Source: Engraulis encrasicolus (taxonomy: Eukaryota; Chordata; Actinopteri; Clupeiformes; Engraulidae). Taken from it: 64,000 nt of DNA. Positions 37,085 to 48,171 of this stretch are shown here, piece after piece; within the stretch, counting starts at the first letter, position 1, and every line of letters starts with the position of its first letter. The notes under the pieces were generated by a model. The model ran no database searches. It had not been told where the DNA came from and worked only from the letters and a program-made list of their open reading frames with translations. Made by a program: the position numbers and the translations under genes. The stretch is taken from positions 51,805,050 through 51,869,049 of the forward strand of contig NC_085869.1 of assembly GCF_034702125.1 (NCBI RefSeq), written 5' to 3'.

Positions 37085-37284
37085 CTCGGCCCTGCCGTGG
37101 CCAACAGGTAGGGCACTCATCTACCATGCGGCTGACCTGGCTTCGATTCCCGGCCCGGGTCCTTTGCTGGCCTTTCCCTGCCTCTCTCTCCCCACTCGCT
37201 TCCTGTCACCACCTTCACTGTCCTATCATAAATAAAGTCAAAAAGACCAAAAAAACAAAACAAATAAACTAACAAAAACAAAAA
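37085..37284 (+). mobile_element. tRNA-derived SINE (second family)
   Basis: The head includes GCCGTGGCCAACAGGTAGGG (A box) and GGCTTCGATTCCCGG (B box), followed by TTTCCCTGCCTCTCTCTCCC and TCGCTTCCTGTCACC. It ends in AATAAAGTC and an A-rich tail. A perfect 11-bp target duplication, AATCTGCACTT, lies at 37074-37084 and 37285-37295, which fixes both ends and shows LINE-mediated insertion. Confidence 0.92.
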
Positions 37285-37535
37285 AATCTGCACTTGTTTT
37301 TGGAGGGTGAGGAAGTTTCACTTTTCGTCCAAACTTCTGGCCTGGTGTTGGGAGCATCTCTGCATTCTGTGACCACAGCTGACTCTTTCCACCACATTTT
37401 TTCCTTGACAGGTAACACAGTACATGATCCTTCTGTGACATAATGAGGACTGTGCTCGACTGTACAGTGTGCTCCAACGAGGTGGCCATCTCGAAAGTTG
37501 TGGGCGTGCACTGACTGTCAGTCCAACGAGCCTGA

Positions 37536-37770
37536 TTATTTTGAGTAGTGGTCAGAGCACCTACTTTGGTATCCTGGAGACCCAGGTTCAAAACCAGGAG
37601 AAGCAGCTGTCCTCCCTTAGGTACAAATGGTATGAAGTGGGAGGGCTTGTCATCCGAGGTGCCACAGCCATAAAAAGAACCTTCAGATTGACTCTTCTGC
37701 AAGGAACTCCGGGCATGGGTGGAGCAGAAAATGTGGTGTATCCTGAATTGGAGATGTAGTTAAGCTACAT
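37536..37770 (+). mobile_element. Possible tRNA-like SINE remnant
   Basis: GTAGTGGTCAGAGCACCTAC could be an A box and GGTTCAAAACCAGG a B box at about the spacing expected of a tRNA. The downstream part has no recognised tail and no target duplication was found. Confidence 0.35.
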
Positions 37771-38054
37771 TTTTATTTTATTTCTCCTTTATTTTACTAG
37801 GGTAGTCAACTTGAGGCAGTTTGCGTCTTTTCCAAGTGGGCCCTAGATGAGGTTGAGAGTCCTCTTCCCAAAGGGGAGTGTGATAGATTGGGCGTGCTCT
37901 GACCTTCACGCTAACAAGCCTGGCCTGAACTAGGAGTAACAATCGGGCCGGGCATTTTCAACGAGGCTCGGTTCAACAGGCATTGGGAGAGACAATGAAG
38001 CCTAACATTTTGAGCTATTTTTACTGCTACACCAAAAATGTTTTACATCCTACT

Positions 38055-40091
38055 AATGTAAGAGTGTGGCCAGAGGATGCGATTCCTATGCTTCAGGACT
38101 GTTTTCACCACACAGACTGGGATGTTTTTAGAGAGCAGGGCACAGTCACTCATGCCGCTTTGGACAATTACACCTCCGCTGTTCTAGATTACATTACTTT
38201 CTGTGTGGACAGTGTAACAACATGGAAACAAGTTCGTGTCTTCCCCAACACACCACCATGGATGACACAAGAAGTTCAACAGCTGCTTCGACATAGGAAT
38301 ACTGCATTTAGGTCTGGTGACCAGGAGGCGTACAGGAGTGCCAGGACTGCGCTGCGGAGGGGCATCAACACTGCAAAGCAACAACACAGAAGGCGCATCG
38401 AAGCCAGATTTGCTGACACCACAAATACCAGGCAGGTGTGGGAAGGCATCAGGGCCATAACAGGCAACAAAAGCAATATTCATCCCCCCTCTGCTAATTC
38501 TCCTACATTGGCTGAGGAATTAAATGTTTTTTACGCCCGTTTTGACAGGGAGAACACAGACCCTGTCCTGCCCCCCCTACCTAGTACAGATCCAGCTCCT
38601 GTCCTGACTACACATGAGGTGAGATGTACACTTAGCAGCATTAACACCAGGAAGGCACCTGGACCAGATGGAGTGCTGGGCCGGGTTCTCAAAGAGTGTG
38701 CTGCAGAACTCACAGACATTTTTACCTCCATTTTTAACACCTCACTGTCCACTGGTTGGGTCCCAGCCTGTTTCAAAGCCGCCACAGTAGTTCCCCTTCC
38801 CAAACAGTCCCACATCACAGGTCTCAATGACTACAGGCCTGTTGCTCTCACCCCTATTCCTGCTAAATGCATGGAGAGACTGGTCATGAAACATATTAAA
38901 GCGGCCACTACACCATCACAAGACCCCTTTCAGTTTGCATACAGGGAAAACCGCTCCACAGAGGACGCCATCGCCATTGTGCTTCACACACTCCTGGAAC
39001 ATCTGGAGCAAAAGAACACCTATGCACGTCTCCTCTTTGTGGACTACAGCTCGGCCTTCAATACCATCCGGCCTTACAGTCTTCGTTCCAAAATACACCA
39101 GCTGGGACTAAACACCACCTTGTGCAACTGGATTGTGGATTTTCTGACTGATCGCACACAGAGGGTCAGAGTAGGTGATCACATGTCATCCACTATTACC
39201 ATCAACACCGGCGCGCCCCAAGGATGTGTTCTAAGCCCTCTGCTCTACACCCTGTTCACCCATGACTGCTCTGCCTCTTTCCCCTCCAACCTCATAGTCA
39301 AGTTCGCTGACGACACCACCGTTCTTGGACTGATAACAAACAACGATGAGACGGACTACAGGAAGGAGGTACAACATCTGGCATCTTGGTGTGACAACAA
39401 TAACCTGGCCCTAAACACCAAAAAGACCAAGGAAATTATTGTAGACTTTCGAAGGAACAAGACCCCTCACGAACCCCTCTCCATCGGCTCAGAGGTGGTG
39501 GAGAGGGTCAACAGCTTTAAATTCCTGGGGGTGACTGTGGCTGATGATCTGTCCTGGGGTACACAGATAGCCTCAGCAGTGGGTAAGGCCCAGCAAAGAC
39601 TTTACTTCTTGAGGAAGTTAAGAGGCTATCACATCCCCAGACCGCTGCTGGTGAACTTTTATAACTGTGCGATCAGCAGCGTTCTGATGTATGGGTCTTT
39701 GGTGTGGTACTCTGGCTCCACAAAAGCAGACCAGCAGGCACTCCAGCGTGTGGTAAAAACAGCACAGAGAATCACTGGGACACCTCTCCCAGAGATAGGT
39801 ACAATCTACACCACACGCTGTCTACGAAGAGTGCAAAACATCTTGCAAGACTGTCACCACCCTGCTTACCACCTGTTCCAACTGCTTCCCTCAGGCAGAA
39901 GATACAGGTCATTACAGGCACGAACTACAAGACTTTCAAATAGCCTGTACCCTGAAGCCATTAGACTGCTTAATTCTAGTGCTCTTACATAGGTCTCTGG
40001 ACTGGTGTTCTGTGTTTTTTTCCTTTTAAGGGATGGCACTTAGGCCTACTGTGACATCATATTGATTTTGTGTATTCATACATGTGTGCAT

Positions 40092-40182
<91 letters not shown>

Positions 40183-40524
40183 GTATGCACCTTAAAAATA
40201 TCAACAGCACTGGGTTATTAACTTTGAATTGTGGGGAGAGGATCACATTTTTTTAAATTATTTTACTGTTTTTGATTTACTTGATTAATTTGTTAATACT
40301 CATATTATTACTATTATTTACTTTAATTTATTATACTTCATGATATCCTTCATGAATTTAGACTTTATTTGACTTTATTTGACTTCTTTTTGGTTACTTC
40401 TATAGGCCTACTTCAAACTACGCAGTGTTGTTGCTCCACCCACAATTTCGTTGACTTCATTGACAATGACAATAAACTCCTTGAACTTGAACTTGAACTT
40501 GAACTTGAACTTGAACTTGAACTA
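38055..40524 (+). mobile_element. 5'-truncated LINE with (TTGAAC)n tail
   Basis: The element comprises the RT frame, a 3' UTR and the terminus TTTCGTTGACTTCATTGACA then ATGACAATAAACTCC, followed by about seven TTGAAC repeats (40481-40524). A (GT)n array of about 90 bp at 40096-40182 has expanded within the 3' UTR. The 5' boundary is approximate. Confidence 0.88.
38061..39992 (+). CDS. LINE ORF2 fragment: reverse transcriptase (5'-truncated)
   Basis: This open frame encodes the reverse transcriptase and C-terminal part of a non-LTR retrotransposon ORF2. The recognisable element protein starts at about RVWPED (38061); the preceding 26 codons appear to be flanking sequence. Landmarks are RKAPGPDG (about 38650), NDYRPVALTPI, YSSAFNTI, GAPQGCVLSPLLY (about 39210) and the catalytic FADDTTV (about 39303). 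These are followed by SFKFLGV and the C-terminal LLPSGRRYRSL block. The apurinic-endonuclease domain that normally precedes RT is missing, as expected of 5' truncation. No stop interrupts the frame, so the insertion is probably young. The sequence fits the CR1/L2/Rex1 side of the Jockey superfamily; I did not fix the clade. Confidence 0.92.
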   Translation, partial: RVWPEDAIPMLQDCFHHTDWDVFREQGTVTHAALDNYTSAVLDYITFCVDSVTTWKQVRVFPNTPPWMTQEVQQLLRHRNTAFRSGDQEAYRSARTALRRGINTAKQQHRRRIEARFADTTNTRQVWEGIRAITGNKSNIHPPSANSPTLAEELNVFYARFDRENTDPVLPPLPSTDPAPVLTTHEVRCTLSSINTRKAPGPDGVLGRVLKECAAELTDIFTSIFNTSLSTGWVPACFKAATVVPLPKQSHITGLNDYRPVALTPIPAKCMERLVMKHIKAATTPSQDPFQFAYRENRSTEDAIAIVLHTLLEHLEQKNTYARLLFVDYSSAFNTIRPYSLRSKIHQLGLNTTLCNWIVDFLTDRTQRVRVGDHMSSTITINTGAPQGCVLSPLLYTLFTHDCSASFPSNLIVKFADDTTVLGLITNNDETDYRKEVQHLASWCDNNNLALNTKKTKEIIVDFRRNKTPHEPLSIGSEVVERVNSFKFLGVTVADDLSWGTQIASAVGKAQQRLYFLRKLRGYHIPRPLLVNFYNCAISSVLMYGSLVWYSGSTKADQQALQRVVKTAQRITGTPLPEIGTIYTTRCLRRVQNILQDCHHPAYHLFQLLPSGRRYRSLQARTTRLSNSLYPEAIRLLNSSALT

Positions 40525-40589
40525 TCTTATTTATAGCAGACTGTTTTTGTCAGACCTGTTGTAGCGGCAAGAGGACTGATACCGTTGAG

Positions 40590-40990
40590 TATGGGTCAGG
40601 CCAAAATCAACAGTCCACCAGGCAAATGCCCTGAAAGCCATATGGCCAATCCAGCCATGCTAACAAGCCTGGCCTTGAGGCGTGAAGTGAGCATCACTAT
40701 GGTTGTGGGTGTGCTCTGACTGTCATGCCCAGGGAAATTATGGTCGAGAATGGTAGTTTTGATAATGGAATGTACCCTATGAGTCTGGAAAACTGAGCTA
40801 CGTACTTAAAACCAACAACTCATTTCTGGGGGGGTATGCAAGAACTATTTTGGTGCCCCTCCCCCCCAAAAAAAACCCCACATAATAATTATTTGGCGCC
40901 CTCCTACGCCCTGTCTTTGGTGCCCCCCTCTCTCTGGCGCCCCCCTGCAACGCATACGTCACATATACTGTAGTTGCGCCCCTGCTGTCA
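40590..40990. mobile_element. hAT MITE remnants
   Basis: Two one-sided remnants. GGCAAATGCCCTGAAAGCCA then TATGGCCAATCCAGCC at about 40621-40657 is an inverted end of the CAGGGCTGGACTGGCC family. GTTGCGCCCCTG at 40973-40984 follows several GGCGCCC-rich words and looks like a right terminus of another hAT family. Opposite ends were not found. Confidence 0.4.
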
Positions 40991-41065
40991 CCCCAAAGGA
41001 TGGGAGCCAGTGTGCGGGGGGTGGGGTGGTATTTGTCTTTTGTGGGTTTTTTCTGTTTCTGTAAC

Positions 41066-41306
<241 letters not shown>

Positions 41307-41310
41307 CCCG

Positions 41311-41765
41311 ACCTGGCTTGGCCTTATTGACAACACAAGTTCATTGTACACTATGTTGCCTGGCACATGAAGCAAATCGGAAAGATAAGTATTGCAAAGA
41401 TGCTTTAGAAGGGTTGTTCAGGTAGCACATGGGGCCCACTGCCCCCTGGACCTGGCTTGACCTTATTGTTCATCATGGTACACTAGTTGCCTGATGAAGT
41501 AAATTGCAAAGATGATTATTGCAAAGGTGGTTTTGAAGGCCGGTTTGAGTCATGGCCACGGGGCCAAATTGGCCTGGCCCCTCGGGGATTCCGGCCCACT
41601 GGCCCCCTTGGGCACGCCCACCTCCGGACCTGGCTTGGGCTGGGGACTACACCAGTTCATTGTACACTATAGGCTGGCACATGAAGAACCTTGGAAAGAT
41701 TATCATTACGAAGGTGGTTTTGAGGGCCGGTTTGAGTCGTGGCCGCGGGGCCTGGGCCCGGTAGG
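41311..41765 (+). repeat. Degenerate tandem repeat, about 150-190 bp unit
   Basis: Three diverged units begin at ACCTGGCTTG (41311, 41450, 41630), and each contains TTCATTGTACACTA-like and GGCACATGAAG-like words. Units 2 and 3 also share AAGGTGGTTTTGAGGGCCGG. The open frames here are not conserved between units. Confidence 0.7.
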
Positions 41766-41827
41766 CCCATTCATTAATCCACCACTTAACGGAGCAACCA
41801 TCTTGCAACCTAAGAGGTTGTATGTGT

Positions 41828-41886
<59 letters not shown>

Positions 41887-41930
41887 CGCGTGCGCGCGTG
41901 TGTGTGGGTGTGTGTGTGCGTGCGTTTGGC
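41828..41930. repeat. (GT)n microsatellite
   Basis: A GT array with GC-rich interruptions at its right end (GAGCGCGTGCGCGCG), an alternating purine-pyrimidine tract. Confidence 0.95.
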
Positions 41931-43839
41931 GGCTGCTTCTGACAAATGTCAATACGAATCAATAACATTACATGTTATGCAAAAGGAATCTGAAAAAAAT
42001 GCAACACCTATCTAATCCTGATCTAATGCTCACACTAATCCCAATGTTAATCATGCTGTAGAATTGGTGACGTTATCTAACTTAGACCACAGCTACACGA
42101 GAATGAAACGAGAGTTTTTTTAAACGGAGTACGAAAATGATTGCGGCCACACAGGAATGCTTCTGTAAAATTATCAGGTACGCACGGCAACGAAACGCTT
42201 CCTGAAAACGATGACGAACACATTCAGAACACTGTGGCCATGGTCGAAATGAGAGGCAGTGCCCGAATAGGATAGGCTACATACGCAAACAGTTGTCTGA
42301 TCAGATATGCTGTCGTGCATGTATTGAATGAATGTTGCATGCAGAGCCCATGTCAGCTCTGGTCACTATAGGCCTAGGCAAGGCTATGTTCTCATTTAAA
42401 CTTGCATGTCTTCCGGTGCATGTGATTTCACCATAACACCACCATCTGAAGAAATTATGTTTAAATGTAACATAACATTCAACGATAAATAGGCCTACAA
42501 TAATTAATCAAACAATGAATAGGCCTACATTACTAAACAAAAAACTTAAAAAATAAAAAGAGAGAAAGAAATAATATGGCCTAGGATATGGAAATAAAGT
42601 TCAAGAGACAGCAAAAGAAAAGAAAAGAAAAGAAAAGAAAAGAAAGAAGAAATGCAAGAAAGACATCGGTCAAAGAATATGCGCCCACCTTCAACGAGTG
42701 GTAAAAGATGTCTAGTGGAAATTCACAGAAACCTAACATAGTACAAGCTCTGTTCATTTTCTCCGGCAATGAATGAAAGACCGTCTGTTCTGATGAGCAA
42801 TGTATCTTACATCGATTAGCTATGTCTTCTTAAGATTTGATTTCAGCATATCGGGAACAAGAATAAAGTGGCGATGTCAACCATAACTGGAGTCAATGGA
42901 TTATTTTTTAAAAAATAAAACTTGTTACATTTCAGTGACCGCCTCGGCAAGCTTTGATTAGCCATTCGTGTATTTCTGTCCTGGAAGTTGAGCTTTCTGC
43001 AATCGCGGCAGGCTTTTCAATTGATACCAGATGCACTCGCTTTTGTTTTCTATGGATGTAATGAGGGAAATGGAACTCGGATTGGTTTCTACCTGCCCTT
43101 TTTCGATCGTATTATTATCGTAAAGCCTTGTCGGTAGCTTAGTACAATGAGCCATTCATGTGTATATGATCGGTAGCTTTTAAAAGACTTAACATTATGA
43201 CATTCATCAAAAATGAGCGTGAACGTGCTTGAGAATTTCTCAGCTAACGTAAGCAGTTGGTTAGCAAGCTAGCTAGGTACCATTACATGGCTCTTGAAAG
43301 ATGCCAAGCATGACTTGTGCAGTGCTGTCGTTGGTAAATGCAATTATTTATCTTTGACGCGCGAAAGAGGTGGGTGTCGTAATTCAATAGTGTAAACCAT
43401 ATGTCCTGTCATACAGCACAACACAAGGTTCTGGTGGTGCTGATGTAGGTATTTGCATTTTAGCCTCCTGCTAACATTATCAAGCAGGTTAACGTTAACT
43501 CCGCGTAGGAGTTCAGACACTGTTGCAGCCTCGCCAAGTTTGCCTGTTGTAGAACTAGTTGACCAGCTACCGAACACTGCTTCTTTTTCGATGTCCACTA
43601 GCAGACCATTTGTAACATAACCGTGTCTGATATGTGTGAACGACCTCACGTACAGTGCTGCCTGAATTTACTACTGAACTGCCAGACATCAAAAGGACAC
43701 TCATTTTGACACTGAACAACTTCTTAGGTTGTTTCCGCGTGTCGCTTTTTTCTATGCTCACAGTTGTAACAGTGCCAAAAAAATAAACAGCTATAGCCCA
43801 AGTTGCATACTGATTTGAAGTAATAATGCGGCTATAACG
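41931..43839. other. Unannotated sequence upstream of uxs1
   Basis: A (AAAAG)n tract lies at 42612-42650. No repeat with defined ends was recognised. Two minus-strand open frames (43344-43649, 43567-43926) run antisense to the uxs1 start region. They show no recognisable family and are treated as chance frames. Confidence 0.45.
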
Positions 43840-43879
43840 AAGCACATGTGCTTCCGGGTTCGATGTTGCTGTTCTTCGG
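43840..43879 (+). promoter_or_regulatory. uxs1: uxs1 core promoter / 5' UTR with ETS-like site
   Basis: GTGCTTCCGGGTT at 43848-43860 contains an inverted CCGGAAG core, the binding word of ETS factors such as GABPA. It lies about 20-30 bases before the first ATG. No TATA box is evident, as is usual for a housekeeping sugar-nucleotide enzyme. Transcription start inferred, not seen. Confidence 0.4.
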
Positions 43880-43970
43880 ATGATGATGCGGATGCCCTGG
43901 CTGATATCAGGAATTAGTCGACGCATGATGAAGCTCCTGGTCGCCCTTGCCTTGATTGCCTACATTGCCT
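43880..43970 (+). CDS. uxs1: UDP-glucuronate decarboxylase 1 (UDP-xylose synthase), exon 1
   Basis: UXS1 converts UDP-glucuronate to UDP-xylose in the ER/Golgi using bound NAD, supplying xylose for the proteoglycan linker. Exon 1 starts at the first ATG after an in-frame stop at 43835 and encodes 30 residues plus one base. A short cytosolic tail (MMMRMPWLISGISRR) is followed by MKLLVALALIAYIA, the start of a type II signal anchor. It ends at a GTGAGT donor in phase 1. The exon joins in frame to exon 2 to give IASVWGTYTNMRSIQE, which matches the vertebrate UXS1 N terminus closely. Later Met codons at 43925 and 43928 are alternative starts. The catalytic Rossmann domain lies beyond the window. 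Confidence 0.93.
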
Positions 43971-44371
43971 GTGAGTACCAACATAGCCACTGATGTAAAA
44001 GCTGAAATGTCATGATGACCTGCAAGATCATGTTGAGTGAGCCCAGCCAAGATTTTCTTGATGCCCATCTTAAAATAGAACACAGACTGAAGGCTACCCT
44101 CCCACCTCCATGTTATATGGGCAAGGCAAACACATTAGTATTTTCTTAGCCCACTAATAACAACAACAACAATGCACAACACTAGCAACTGGTGTTAAAC
44201 AGCTGCAACCATTGTTTACATTATTTAGGCTATTTTTTTGGTGTTTGAAAGACCACAGCTTAAGACACATAGGCTAGACTGTATTGATGCAGCTGTACCT
44301 TCAAAAAGTGTCAAACAGGGGACACATTGTACAAAAGTTTATGACGGACGGTCAATAGTACCTTGGTAAAG

Positions 44372-44411
<40 letters not shown>
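44372..44411. repeat. (GT)n microsatellite
   Basis: About 19 GT repeats about 400 bases into uxs1 intron 1. Confidence 0.95.
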
Positions 44412-44413
<2 letters not shown>

Positions 44414-45225
44414 GAGGGGGGACGACGACTTGTCTTGTCTTCAGCTGTGGTCTGAGAACAGTGTACACTTCGCACATATCACAAAACACTGTTTTTAAAA
44501 CAATCTGGGGGTAGGTCTTAGTAGGGTCTTAATGAGTGTTTTTTCCCCTTAGAATTCCGTCACACTTTAATTGTTTTCAAGTTCACATGCAGAGAACTGT
44601 AAACCAGATAAACAAGTGAGTGAAAGGCAAGAAGGAAGTCACAAACAGCTATCTACATCCTAACCAGCTGTTTTCCCAGCAATGACAAGCTGTTTGTTAT
44701 TATCCATATTACTACCGTTGAAAGCAGATTATCTAACTTGGGCAGGAGGGCACTGCCTGCTTGTTTGAGTTGCTGGGTGGGTAGGGTTACTCAGTAACCC
44801 TGCGTACACCGTACAGGTGTCCAGTCAGTCACACCCCTCACTGTATTCCCAGAGATATCGCCCCTGCCTGGCTCCTAGTCTAGTTCCTGAATGAGAAACT
44901 CTCACAAACATGATGTACTTGCACCTTTTCAACTTTGGTGTCAATTTTAAAGCAATAGAATGGCAAACACAAGTTTGGCCACACATTTACTTATTGTAAT
45001 CAGCTTCTTTTCCAGTAAGCTTATTGCATGTAAAATCACCATTTCGCATCATCACATCAAACATCAAACAAAGCTGCCACACATTCAACGTAGTGCTTAG
45101 TACAGACTGGCTCTGTACATTTGATATCCTCACACGGCATCCAAATAGCACCATGTGACAGCCTACTGTCTGTAACAGGTTAATAGTAGTAGTAAGTTAG
45201 GAACAATCGTGCGAGGGTAAACCTC

Positions 45226-45349
<124 letters not shown>

Positions 45350-46354
45350 GGGGGGGTGGGGTGGGGAAGGTGGGTGTCGAGTAATGGTGGGGTGGTATGT
45401 TGCTGTCATGGCCATAGCTCTTGTGTTTGATTAGTTGCTGGGTTTCCAATTATCCTCAATGTTTGTTAGCCGGCAGCTTTTGTTCCCCTACATAATAAGC
45501 TCATGCTATGGTATTCATAATATGAACATGACCTCAATATTTGGGGGAAAAACACTTTTAAAGACACTCTAGTCTAATTAGTGTGGGTGTTATGGTCGTG
45601 TGACGTCAAGTGCTATATTAAGTTATGGGGGTGCATTTGCATTTTTAGCTGATTTGCCATGTTAATGCTGCTTACTATGCAATGCTACTTCATGGCTGTA
45701 AACATAATCGTCTCCGGTGCATGCTGTTTGTAATAAATTGAATTTGTGGAGTTTGTACTTAGCTCGCACACAATACAATATGTGCACAATGCAATATGGC
45801 AGGCTATAAGCTGATCCCATTAACCCTAAACCAATTAAATAATTAAATGGAGAGGAAAGCTTGAAATAATCTGGAACTGGAATTCCATATTAAAGTAAGA
45901 CTAGGTCATTTTTGAAACCTAGGAATGATGTTTCCAAAATTGTTTTAGTGGTTCATGAACTTAGAAGTGGGGAAAGCATCAGTGAGTCGCTGAATTTGCG
46001 TGGATATTCTCCACATAAAGTTTGGATGAGCATGCATGCCTGTTGTTTGAATGTGAAATGCATACAAGCTATAGGGTGATTGAAGACCAAAGCTACTTAG
46101 ACTAATGTTGATGAAGTCTAATTTATTATCCGCGAGGAACAGAATTTGAGCTAGGGAAACGCTGTTCCAAATGCGGCATAGCTTGTTAGAAGTGCAAATG
46201 GCTCACGTAATCAAGCAATTTTCATTTTTCAATTATTTTTGAACGTTTGCATTTTGTGTCATCTTGCTCTACCAGTTCCAGGGAGCATCAGTTTCAGCAG
46301 TGTGAGGCCTTTGTTGTATGCAGAGCATCTTCAGGAGCATTTTTTTCATCAGAT

Positions 46355-46461
<107 letters not shown>

Positions 46462-46560
46462 TGGTCTGGCTGTGTTGCATTCAGACAGAAATGACTGCCT
46501 TCTGGAGGTGTGGACTCACTCTACTATATTTTCAAATGATTGGATCTGCCTTTTCCTAAT

Positions 46561-48171
46561 GGGTCATTTCACGTGAAATCAGACACTTTGGGACCTGACC
46601 GACACAGATTTCAATCATACTTGCTGTGCCTGTTTAGTAGCAAGGTAGCACCCCAGAACTGCATTTGTGTGAATCTGACACCAATATTAAGGGAGAAACA
46701 GACTAGCAAAGGTTTACATATCAGGGTAGGACACTATACATTCAGCCTTGATTATATCAGTCAGTGTAAGTCACAAAAAGATGTCTGAAGTGTTGTTTGA
46801 AAGCTCTTTTCTGGCTCTACAAAATACACACACAACATGGAATACAACAACCTTCAGAATATGAATTATGATACATTGGAAAAAAATGAATATCAAAAAA
46901 ACTTGTATTTTAAAATGGCTGGTTTCTTGTCTAAACATGGCCTGTAAGGTCATAAACAACACCTGAAAATGGGGTGTTTTGGTTCTTTATTTATTTCAGA
47001 GATAATGAGACATAGAGGTTTAAATGAGTTGTAATGCAGTAGTAATAGAGTAGTGTCAGGGACAGGGCTGGACTGGCCATCTGGCATAACGGGCATTGTC
47101 TCGGTGGGCCCTGCACTTGTGGGGCCCTAGTCCAGATACTCAAAAACTACGCTGCTTCTGCCCATTGTCAATGGACACAGTGGAAGCTAGACCATTTTGA
47201 GCATTCAGAGAAAGCAGGGTTGAAAGAATAAGCTCAGTAAAGGAATTTTCTAAATGTTCAAGCATCAAAGGGTATGTTGTAGCTCTATATGATGGCAACT
47301 AGTGGCTAGCATGCGTTGAGGGATGTATGCCGAGCACTGGAGAGGTGAAACTGAACTTCCTGCATCCTCATGGGCCATCTCCATCCTTCACATATTCCGA
47401 TAGACATGCTGTCATGTGATATTACTATGGCATTACCATATTATTAATAGGTGATTTGTATGATGCCATATTTTTTAGTCCCATTATCTCTGAAATGAAT
47501 AAAGAACCAAACACCAGCATTTCAGGTGTTGTTCATGACATTGCAGGCTATGTTTAGACAAGGAACCCGCCATATTAAAATATACATTTTTTTGATATTC
47601 AATTTTTAATTTTTCAATTTATGATAATTGATGCCCTGATGAAGGCCAATATGGCCGCAACGCGTAGGCCCATGTGCTTTTAAACTGAATTTGCCATGTT
47701 AAATTAAAGGCTTTTTTATATTTTTCTCAAATCTCAGAGTGCCTCTGCTTTTTCCTTCCTTTTTTGGACCTACACTTCACCCGGTACAGATGAGCACCTG
47801 AGTAATATTACCCTGCAAAGTCTCCTGAGCGCTTTAAGCCCTTTAGTGTCTTATGATAATTCATATTCTAAGGGTTGTTGTATTCCATGCTGTTTGTGTA
47901 ATTTGTAGAGCCAGAAAAGAGCTTGCAAATAACACCACAGACATCTTTTTGTGACTTACACTGACTGATACTAATACTGATACTATATAATCAAGGCTGA
48001 AGGCATAGTGTCCTACCCTCATATGTAAACCTTTGCTAGTCTGTTTCTCCCTTAATATTGGTGTCAGATTCAGTTCTGGGGTGCTACCTTGCTACTAAAC
48101 AGGCACAGCAAGTATGATTGAAATCTGTGTCGGTCGGGTCCCAAAGTGTCTGATTTCACGTGAAATGACCC
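46561..48171. mobile_element. Foldback-type element with long inverted arms
   Basis: The left end GGGTCATTTCACGTGAAATC is repeated inverted at the right end (48152-48171), and similarity continues inward for several hundred bases. Left arm about 46561-46990; right arm about 47480-48171, interrupted by a 221-bp retroposon. TAAT flanks both sides (46557-46560, 48172-48175), a possible target duplication. The first 20 bases contain the self-complementary ATTTCACGTGAAAT. The centre holds a partial hAT end (CAGGGCTGGACTGGCC at 47063). No transposase is visible. A one-arm relative lies at 55045-55265. Confidence 0.8.
47630..47850 (+). mobile_element. 221-bp retroposon beginning with a hammerhead-ribozyme-like motif
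   Basis: A perfect 11-bp direct repeat, TTATGATAATT (47619-47629 and 47851-47861), flanks the segment and shows retroposition. The inverted left arm of the host foldback element lacks it, confirming the insertion. It starts GATGCCCTGATGAAGGCC, then AATATGGCCGCAACGCGTAG. The order is stem I strand, CTGATGA, a GGCC stem II, GCAA (consensus GAAA, one substitution), a tiny stem III and GTA before GGC, which could re-pair with GCC. The remaining 180 bp are AT-rich and non-coding. Cleavage activity is doubtful for this copy because of the core change. Confidence 0.7.

Noticed and set aside
43344..43926. Two minus-strand frames (101 and 119 codons) overlapping the uxs1 start
   Set aside because: No recognisable family or splice structure. 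A bidirectional-promoter gene is possible but unsupported by sequence alone.
47063..47130. Complete hAT MITE of the CAGGGCTGGACTGG family inside the foldback element
   Set aside because: Only the left terminus is evident, so the right boundary cannot be supported.
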